Source: Vulcanimicrobiota bacterium (GTDB taxonomy: Bacteria > Vulcanimicrobiota > Vulcanimicrobiia > Vulcanimicrobiales > Vulcanimicrobiaceae). From it: a stretch of DNA of 40,117 nt. The notes under the pieces were generated by a model. It saw only the letters and a program-made list of their open reading frames with translations, searched no databases and was not told where the DNA came from. The DNA lies in NCBI GenBank assembly GCA_019232905.1, contig JAFANA010000002.1, positions 1 through 40,117 on the forward strand, given 5' to 3'. Below are positions 34,644 to 40,117 of this stretch, piece after piece (positions within the stretch are counted from its first letter, which is position 1; every line of letters starts with the position of its first letter). Made by a program: the position numbers and the translations under genes.

Positions 34644-35069
34644 CTATCGAATTCGAAACGGAAGGTCTTCTTCCGCCTCAACCCCTGCGGTGGTCCGCGC
34701 GATCACGCGCAACCGGTAGGCGCGAATGAAAATCGGCGGCAGATCGTAGACCGACGTATCGTAGGTGAACGTCCCAATTCCCCGCTTCGTCGCGTTGATC
34801 GAGAAGAGATTCGTGCGCACTTCCACGCTCGCCACGTTGCTGCTCGCCCAAATGCGTCCGGCGAAGCGCGCTTGCGGGCCTCGCGATACCGACGGCATGT
34901 AGTCGATATGCACGATTACCGGCGGCGCGCCCGGCGAGCTCATTGGAACGGCAAAGCTGCGCTCTGCGACCGCCCCGACGGCGGTTGCGTTTTCCGGCAT
35001 CGCAGGCGGCGGCGACGAACAAGCCGTGAGCGCGATCAGCGCCGCGCCTGCAATCATCGAGCGCAACAT
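34644..35069 (-). CDS. Small lipoprotein of unknown function
   Basis: 141 residues. Signal MLRSMIAGAALIALTAC with lipobox LTAC (Cys17), a Pro/Ala-rich linker, then a short domain predicted as an immunoglobulin-like beta sandwich (VIVHIDYMPSVSRGPQARFAGRIWASSNVASVEVRTNLFSI; IRAYRLRVIARTTAGVEAEEDLPF). The stop is three bases before the hydratase start, so it is co-transcribed with the catabolic genes. It is divergent from the membrane-protein gene 23 bases away. No family known. Confidence 0.7.
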   Translation of the reverse strand: MLRSMIAGAALIALTACSSPPPAMPENATAVGAVAERSFAVPMSSPGAPPVIVHIDYMPSVSRGPQARFAGRIWASSNVASVEVRTNLFSINATKRGIGTFTYDTSVYDLPPIFIRAYRLRVIARTTAGVEAEEDLPFRIR

Positions 35070-35092
35070 GACGACAAGGGTCGGCTCGCGAG

Positions 35093-36124
35093 ATGCGTAA
35101 ATCCTGCCGCATGACGGTGACGCCGCGCAGTTTGACGTTCGATTATGCCGTCGCGCTTTGCAGCGTGTGGATTTCTAGCGGTTTTTTTCTCGACGCATGG
35201 GCGCATGGTCACGTGCCGGTGGAGTCATTTTTCACGCCGTACCACGGCGTCTTTTACTCCGGCATGCTCGCCATGATCGTCGTGCTCGCGGCATATTGGT
35301 TGCGTCACCGAGGACTGCCGCCCGGCTATCGCCTCGCAGTGCTCGGTATCCCGATCTTCATCGTCGCAGGCATCGGGGACCTCATTTGGCACCAACTGTT
35401 GGGAATCGAAGAGGGCGTCGATGCGCTCCTGAGTCCGACGCATCAATGCTTGGGCCTCGGCATTTTTTTTCTCGCGAGCGGCCCGATCCGTTCGGTTCTT
35501 GCCGACCGCGTAAATTCAACCAGCCTTCGCACGCAGCTGCCGCTCGTGCTGAGCCTAGTCGCGTGGTTGACGCTTTTCCATTTTGGAACGGCCTATGCGT
35601 TCGATCCCGGCGCGGGCAGAACGAATGCACCACCCGTGCAGAACGGTGCCGCGCCGGATTATTTCACGGCGCTTGCGATCGGGTACTACAAGATTTCGAT
35701 CGGCGTGCTGATCATGATTTTCCAAGCGATGGCAATGACGGCGTTTGCCTTGTATACCGTCTCACGTATACGGTTGTCTTTCGGCGCTTTCACTGTCTTT
35801 TATGTATTGGGGAACGCAGCGGCCGCGGCCGCTTTTACAAATCAAACGCCGCTGCTCGCGACGACTCTTTTGCAGTCGTTCGTAGCCGGATTGATTGCCG
35901 ATATCATCGTGCTGCGAAGAGACCCGCAGCCCGACAATCCCGCGGCGTACCGCCTCTTCGCGGTCCTCGTCCCGCTCGCGTACATGGGCACCTATCTCAT
36001 CGTGACGCTCGCATTCGATCGCTTATGGTGGGATTGGAATGAAGCACTCGGCGCTTGGCTTTGGTGCGGGGTTACGGGATTCGCGCTTAGTCTCATCGGA
36101 ACCGCGCGGCGTACTGCGCAATGA
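35093..36124 (+). CDS. Conserved multi-pass membrane protein of unknown function
   Basis: 343 residues with about nine predicted helices. Marked motifs are DAWAHGHVPVESFFTPYHGVFYSGML, PIFIVAGIGDLIWHQLLGIEEGVDALLSPTHQCLGLG and FHFGTAYAFDPGA. Similar His/Asp-rich motifs occur in uncharacterised membrane proteins of Actinobacteria, as far as I recall, possibly binding metal. No function is known. ATG at 35093 is taken; a second ATG at 35111 is possible, and neither has a good Shine-Dalgarno. ATGA overlap with the glycosyltransferase gene indicates coupling. Confidence 0.7.
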   Translation: MRKSCRMTVTPRSLTFDYAVALCSVWISSGFFLDAWAHGHVPVESFFTPYHGVFYSGMLAMIVVLAAYWLRHRGLPPGYRLAVLGIPIFIVAGIGDLIWHQLLGIEEGVDALLSPTHQCLGLGIFFLASGPIRSVLADRVNSTSLRTQLPLVLSLVAWLTLFHFGTAYAFDPGAGRTNAPPVQNGAAPDYFTALAIGYYKISIGVLIMIFQAMAMTAFALYTVSRIRLSFGAFTVFYVLGNAAAAAAFTNQTPLLATTLLQSFVAGLIADIIVLRRDPQPDNPAAYRLFAVLVPLAYMGTYLIVTLAFDRLWWDWNEALGAWLWCGVTGFALSLIGTARRTAQ

Positions 36125-37650
36125 TCGCATTCGTCGCCGGACTACTCGCGCTCATCGTGCATGCAGCGACCGCGGGTCGTTACGGCTATTTTCGGGACGA
36201 GCTTTACTTCATCGCCTGCGCGCATCATCTCGCGTGGGGATACGTCGATCAGCCGCCGCTGGTAGCGATCGCTGCATGGCTCGCGCTGCCCGCCGGTGAT
36301 TCGCTCCTCGCATTGCGCGCGCTTCCGGTCATCGCCGCAGCCCTTACCACGGTCGTCGCGATCGCGATCGCGCGCGATCTCGGCGGAGGGCATTTCGCGC
36401 GAATACTCACTGCCCTCACCGTCGGCTTCATGCCGGCGTACCTCGCGCTTGGGAACCTGCTCACGACGTCGTCCTTCGAGGGCCTGTCATGGACGCTCGT
36501 AGCGTGGCTCGCAATCAGACTTGCGCGCGGTGAGGATGCGCACACGTCGCCGAGGCTTTGGATCGCGCTCGCGTTTGCGGTCGCTTTTGGACTTTACGGT
36601 AAGTATTCGATGTGTCTCGCGGCGGCATGTTTTCTCGCGGGACTGCTCCTTACGCGGGAGCGGCGCGTCCTCGCCACGCCGTGGTTTCCCCTCGCGCTCG
36701 CCCTGTCATTCGTCCTGGTGTTGCCAAATTTCATCTGGCAGTTGCAGCATGGATTTCCGTTCCTCGAAGTCCTCAACGGCGACGCAGCACACCGGCACGC
36801 GTTCAACAACGGGCTCGTATTGGAATCGCAAAATCTCGCCTCGAATACAATCGCCTATATCGGCGAACAGATTCTGTATACCAATCCCATCGCCGTTCCG
36901 ATCTGGATCGTGGGCATCATAGCCCCGTTCGCTATGCCTTCATTGCGCCGGGCGCGATTCGTTTCGATTGCGTGGCTGCTGCTCATCGCCGTCGCCGTGG
37001 TGCTTGAGGCCAAAGGCTACTACACCACCGGCATCTACGCCGCGCTTTTCGCCATCGGTTCCGTCGTTGTCGAGCGAGCTGCATCGTGGCTCAGGGGGAT
37101 GGCGCTCGCGTGTATCGCGGTCGTTGCTCTCGTGTCGATGCCTATGTCGATTCCGGTCTTGTCGTTGCAAGAGTTTCTCGCGTATAGCAAGGCGCTCGGA
37201 CTGACGGGCCACGACGGTCAGCCCGTGCGATTGATCGAACCGCTCTATGCCGAAGAGTTCGGCTGGGACCGGCTTGCGCGCGACGTCGCTCGCGTCTATA
37301 GCTCGATGGCGCCCGGCACGCGAAACCTGACTGCCGTGTACGCCGACACCTATGCGGATGCCGGAGCAATCGATTTCTTCGGATCGCGCTACGGACTGCC
37401 GAAAGCAATCAGCAGCCAAAATACGTATTGGCTCTGGGGCACGCGCGGCTACGATGGACAGACACTCATAGCAATCGGCGCAACACGAATTGATATCTTG
37501 AAGCAATATTACGAACGTTGCGAGCTCGTCGCAACATCGACCGAACCGTTGAAATGGATCGTCGAGGGACCCTCTCCAATCTATTTTTGCGCCGGGGCGA
37601 AGGAGCCGTTTGAGCAAATCTGGCAGCATCTTCGCTGGTACGGCGCGTAG
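36121..37650 (+). CDS. GT39-family (PMT/ArnT-like) glycosyltransferase
   Basis: 509 residues with about twelve helices in the N-terminal two thirds and a soluble C-terminal domain. The first periplasmic loop YFRDELYFIACAHHLAWGYVDQPPLVAIAAWLA carries the acidic catalytic pair (RDE) of GT-C transferases, and DLGGGHFARILTALTVGFMPAYLALGNLLTTSSFE follows. The family moves sugars from polyprenyl phosphate to proteins or lipid A. Acceptor unknown. Its TAG and the stop of the convergent YceI gene are adjacent. Confidence 0.88.
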   Translation: MIAFVAGLLALIVHAATAGRYGYFRDELYFIACAHHLAWGYVDQPPLVAIAAWLALPAGDSLLALRALPVIAAALTTVVAIAIARDLGGGHFARILTALTVGFMPAYLALGNLLTTSSFEGLSWTLVAWLAIRLARGEDAHTSPRLWIALAFAVAFGLYGKYSMCLAAACFLAGLLLTRERRVLATPWFPLALALSFVLVLPNFIWQLQHGFPFLEVLNGDAAHRHAFNNGLVLESQNLASNTIAYIGEQILYTNPIAVPIWIVGIIAPFAMPSLRRARFVSIAWLLLIAVAVVLEAKGYYTTGIYAALFAIGSVVVERAASWLRGMALACIAVVALVSMPMSIPVLSLQEFLAYSKALGLTGHDGQPVRLIEPLYAEEFGWDRLARDVARVYSSMAPGTRNLTAVYADTYADAGAIDFFGSRYGLPKAISSQNTYWLWGTRGYDGQTLIAIGATRIDILKQYYERCELVATSTEPLKWIVEGPSPIYFCAGAKEPFEQIWQHLRWYGA

Positions 37651-38223
37651 CTAAGACTTGATCGCTTCGACCTCGATGTCGATGTCGATTGAATTACCGG
37701 CGAATGGATTGCCGTAGGTCATGCCCCATTGCGTGCGATCGATGGTGGTCTTCGCCGAATAGGCAATGTGGGTGCGGCCCTTCTGATCGGTCATCCGGCC
37801 GAGGTACTGACCATCCAGCGTTACCGGATGTGACTGTCCGTGCATCGTGAGATCGCCCGTCATCGTGAAATGTGTGGCGTCCGATCCCGCGATCTTGGTG
37901 CTCGCAAATTCCATCTTCGGATATGTCGCAACCTCGAAGAAATGCGGCGATCGCAAGTCTGAGTCGCGATCGGAGTTACGCGTATCGATCCCTGACGGAT
38001 CGAACGTTGCCTCCGCCGAGGTCGGCACATTGCTACCGTCCGGCACCGAAACCGTGGCGGATTTTATCGGAATGATGCCGGACACGTGTGAAATGCCGAG
38101 ATGCGTCGCAGTGAAGGTGGCTGAAGAGTGAACCGGGTCGGCGCGGTAGGTCGATTCGACAGCCGCAAAGAGCGGAGAAGCTACGAACGCGGAGATTGCA
38201 AGAACGAATAGGGCTCTCTTCAT
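37651..38223 (-). CDS. YceI-family periplasmic protein
   Basis: 190 residues. Signal peptide ([20 protein letters not shown]), then a lipocalin-like YceI domain: TYRADPVHSSATFTATHLGISHVSG, the DSDLRSPHFFEVATYPKMEFAST motif, FTMTGDLTMHGQSHPVTLDG and AKTTIDRTQWGMTYG at the end. YceI proteins bind polyisoprenoids or amphiphiles in the periplasm. ATGA overlap with the SDR gene, so it is the last gene of the right-hand operon. Confidence 0.93.
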   Translation of the reverse strand: MKRALFVLAISAFVASPLFAAVESTYRADPVHSSATFTATHLGISHVSGIIPIKSATVSVPDGSNVPTSAEATFDPSGIDTRNSDRDSDLRSPHFFEVATYPKMEFASTKIAGSDATHFTMTGDLTMHGQSHPVTLDGQYLGRMTDQKGRTHIAYSAKTTIDRTQWGMTYGNPFAGNSIDIDIEVEAIKS

Positions 38224-38975
38224 GCTTCAATTCCCCCGGGAATGATCAACGAGACGCCGTTCTTCTCGCCGCACAATACGTCAAGCGATGCTTCAGCCAC
38301 CTCAGTTACCGTTGCGATTCGCCCCTCGGGGTTCATCGTCGCGAGCGTCTCCCGCGCGGCGTTTTCCGTTGCTCCGGTAAAGCGCACGATCTTTGATATC
38401 GCCTGCTGCATCATTGCCGTTTCGGTATAGCCGGGACAAATCGCATTTGCGGTAATCCCTGTTCCGCTGAATTCAGCGGCCACCGCGCGCGTGAGTCCAA
38501 TGACGCCATGCTTGCTCGCACAGTATGCCGAGATATACGGCGCGCCGTATAGGCCGGCGATACTCGCGACATTTAAGATCCGGCCCCACTTGTTGATCAG
38601 CATGTCCTGTGCCGCTTCACGCGTGCACAGGAATGTGCCCGTAAGATTCGTTGCGACGATGCGATCGAAGAGCGCCTTGCTCGTTCGCACGAGCGGCGCC
38701 GAATCGGAGATCCCGGAGTTGTTGACGAGAATCTCGACCGGGCCGTTCGCTTTGCGGCAGTACGCAAACGCGCGCTTTACTTGGTCTTCATCGCTGACAT
38801 CGGCTTGCGCCGCCGTGAACTGATGATGATGATCGGCGTGCGGATTACGGCTCACGATGCTTACGCGCGCGCCGTTCGCAAGCAACGCCTCCGCAATCGC
38901 AAGTCCGATCCCGCGCGCGCCGCCGGTTACGAGCGCGTGTTTCCCGCTTATTACGGACGCGCGGTCAGAGCGCAT
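38220..38975 (-). CDS. Short-chain dehydrogenase/reductase (3-hydroxyacyl-CoA dehydrogenase-like)
   Basis: 251 residues. NAD(P)-binding TGGARGIG (17-24), NNSG (85-88), catalytic Ser138, Tyr151 and Lys155 (YCASK), and PGYTETAMM after the active site are all present. Classical SDR of the FabG/3-hydroxyacyl-CoA dehydrogenase kind. It starts 11 bases inside the end of the Old Yellow Enzyme-type gene. With that neighbour it fits the dehydrogenase step of 2-aminobenzoyl-CoA degradation. Confidence 0.9.
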   Translation of the reverse strand: MRSDRASVISGKHALVTGGARGIGLAIAEALLANGARVSIVSRNPHADHHHQFTAAQADVSDEDQVKRAFAYCRKANGPVEILVNNSGISDSAPLVRTSKALFDRIVATNLTGTFLCTREAAQDMLINKWGRILNVASIAGLYGAPYISAYCASKHGVIGLTRAVAAEFSGTGITANAICPGYTETAMMQQAISKIVRFTGATENAARETLATMNPEGRIATVTEVAEASLDVLCGEKNGVSLIIPGGIEA

Positions 38976-40117
38976 TCGTTGAAGCCTCCGTGCGCGAAAT
39001 CAGCCGTTCTAATTGCGATTTACCGGGCAGATACTGGACCGGCCACGGAGTGCCGGCATAGTGCAACTGCGCGCCGGCGTGAAGCGCCCACGCCGGATCG
39101 GCAAGATGCGGACGCCCGAGTGCCACGAGATCGGCACGGCCGGCCGCTACGATTGCATTGACGTGGTCGGCGTCGGTGATATTGCCGACGGCCATCGTCG
39201 CAATGCCGACTTCATTGCGAATTTTATCCGCGTACGGTGTTTGGAACATGCGTCCGTAGACCGGTTTTGCATCGGGATGCGTCTGTCCCGTCGACACGTC
39301 GATGAGGTCGGCCCCCGCCGCTTTGAACGCACGCGCGATTTCGACGGCATCGTCGCCGGTGATTCCGCCTTCATACCAATCGGTTGCGGAGATGCGTACC
39401 GACATCGGACGATCGTGCGGCCACACTGCGCGTATCGCCTTGAACACTTCGAGGGGATAGCGCAACCGGTTCTCAAGCGATCCGCCGTACTCGTCGGTGC
39501 GCTGATTTTGCAACGGGGTGATGAAACTCGAGAGCAGGTAGCCGTGCGCGCAATGCAGCTCGAGCATATCGAAGCCGGCTTGAATTCCCATCCGCGCTGC
39601 TCGCACGAATTCATCGCGAATGAGCGTCATCTCGTCACGATCGAGCTCGCGGGGAATCTGATTGCGCGGAGAGTACGGCCGCGCCGACGGTCCGCACACG
39701 TCCCAGTTGCCTTCATCGAGCGGCTCGTCCATACCATCCCACATCAGCTTCGTCGAGCCTTTCGGGCCGGAATGACCCAATTGCAACGCAATCTTCGCGC
39801 CGCTGAATTCGTGGACGAATGAAACGATGCGCTTCCACGCCTCGACGTGGTTCGGCGTGTACATGCCGCAGCAGCCGGGAGAGATGCGGCCCTCGCGCGA
39901 GACACACGTCATTTCGGTGAAGACGAGTCCCGCGCCGCCGAGCGCACGCGCGCCCAAATGGACCAGGTGGAAATCGCCGGGCATACCGTCGACCGCGCTG
40001 TACATGTCCATGGGCGAGACAACAACGCGGTTGCGCAACACCAGGTCACGCAAACGGAATGAAGTGAACATTGGCGGGACCGGCGCTGCGGGCGTCATCT
40101 CGCCGTTGGTTCGAAGC
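38965..40117 (-). CDS. Old Yellow Enzyme-type reductase, probably the C-terminal part of 2-aminobenzoyl-CoA monooxygenase/reductase (5' end outside window)
   Basis: From the ATG at 40098 the product is 377 residues of an FMN-binding OYE/NADH:flavin oxidoreductase: [81 protein letters not shown] and [34 protein letters not shown]. The sequence closely recalls the second half of bifunctional salicylyl-CoA 5-hydroxylase/2-aminobenzoyl-CoA monooxygenase-reductase proteins. The frame stays open from the ATG to the window edge (LRTNGE before M), and there is no spaced Shine-Dalgarno, so the gene may continue as a fusion with an FAD monooxygenase domain. Confidence 0.88.
   Translation of the reverse strand, partial: LRTNGEMTPAAPVPPMFTSFRLRDLVLRNRVVVSPMDMYSAVDGMPGDFHLVHLGARALGGAGLVFTEMTCVSREGRISPGCCGMYTPNHVEAWKRIVSFVHEFSGAKIALQLGHSGPKGSTKLMWDGMDEPLDEGNWDVCGPSARPYSPRNQIPRELDRDEMTLIRDEFVRAARMGIQAGFDMLELHCAHGYLLSSFITPLQNQRTDEYGGSLENRLRYPLEVFKAIRAVWPHDRPMSVRISATDWYEGGITGDDAVEIARAFKAAGADLIDVSTGQTHPDAKPVYGRMFQTPYADKIRNEVGIATMAVGNITDADHVNAIVAAGRADLVALGRPHLADPAWALHAGAQLHYAGTPWPVQYLPGKSQLERLISRTEASTNAL

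Overview
The window looks like chromosomal DNA of a GC-rich diderm bacterium. The outer membrane is inferred from a TPR plus beta-barrel export protein, a BcsB-like periplasmic protein, several lipoproteins and another beta-barrel-like protein. The gene style (short tightly coupled genes, GTG/TTG starts, anonymous signal-peptide proteins, CCTGAGCG/AGTCGAAGG repeats) resembles Eremiobacterota/Vulcanimicrobiota (WPS-2). That assignment is an inference from memory, not a search result.

Layout. 1-3.6 kb: glutaryl-CoA dehydrogenase-type flavoprotein, SRPBCC protein, methyltransferase, divergent DyP peroxidase. 3.6-8.9 kb: the str translation operon on the minus strand (rpsL-rpsG-fusA-tuf-rpsJ), with a clear promoter and terminator and two repeat elements. 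rpsJ is the last gene instead of leading into an S10 operon. 8.9-15.3 kb: two tandem secreted paralogues, a membrane protein, DUF1059, a GntR/YtrA regulator with a palindromic operator, acyltransferase 3, two pilin-like secreted proteins, DUF4870 and an alpha/beta hydrolase. 15.3-19.1 kb: a plus-strand operon of EamA exporter, DUF3311, sodium:solute symporter, RidA and a beta-barrel-like protein.

19.1-30.4 kb: the most interesting region. A minus-strand operon encodes a BcsB-like periplasmic protein, a TPR/beta-barrel NfrA-like exporter and an NfrB-like GT2 synthase with a C-terminal MshEN-like domain. A LuxR regulator and a lectin-fold secreted protein follow. Divergent from it is a DUF2334 (deacetylase-like) lipoprotein, then two paralogous glycoside-hydrolase-like lipoproteins. 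Both of these share a structured 5' leader with an apparent compensatory base-pair change. Together this reads as an undescribed exopolysaccharide synthesis, export and modification system mixing Nfr and Bcs parts.

30.4-40.1 kb: M23 peptidase, then ligase, acyl-CoA dehydrogenase and enoyl-CoA hydratase genes. With the SDR and the Old Yellow Enzyme-type reductase at the right edge (and perhaps the RidA protein) they look like a 2-aminobenzoyl-CoA (anthranilate) degradation pathway spread over the window. Between them lie a lipoprotein, a multi-pass membrane protein, a GT39 glycosyltransferase and a YceI protein. No tRNA, rRNA, CRISPR array, transposase or phage gene was seen. No gene-free stretch exceeds 300 bases.
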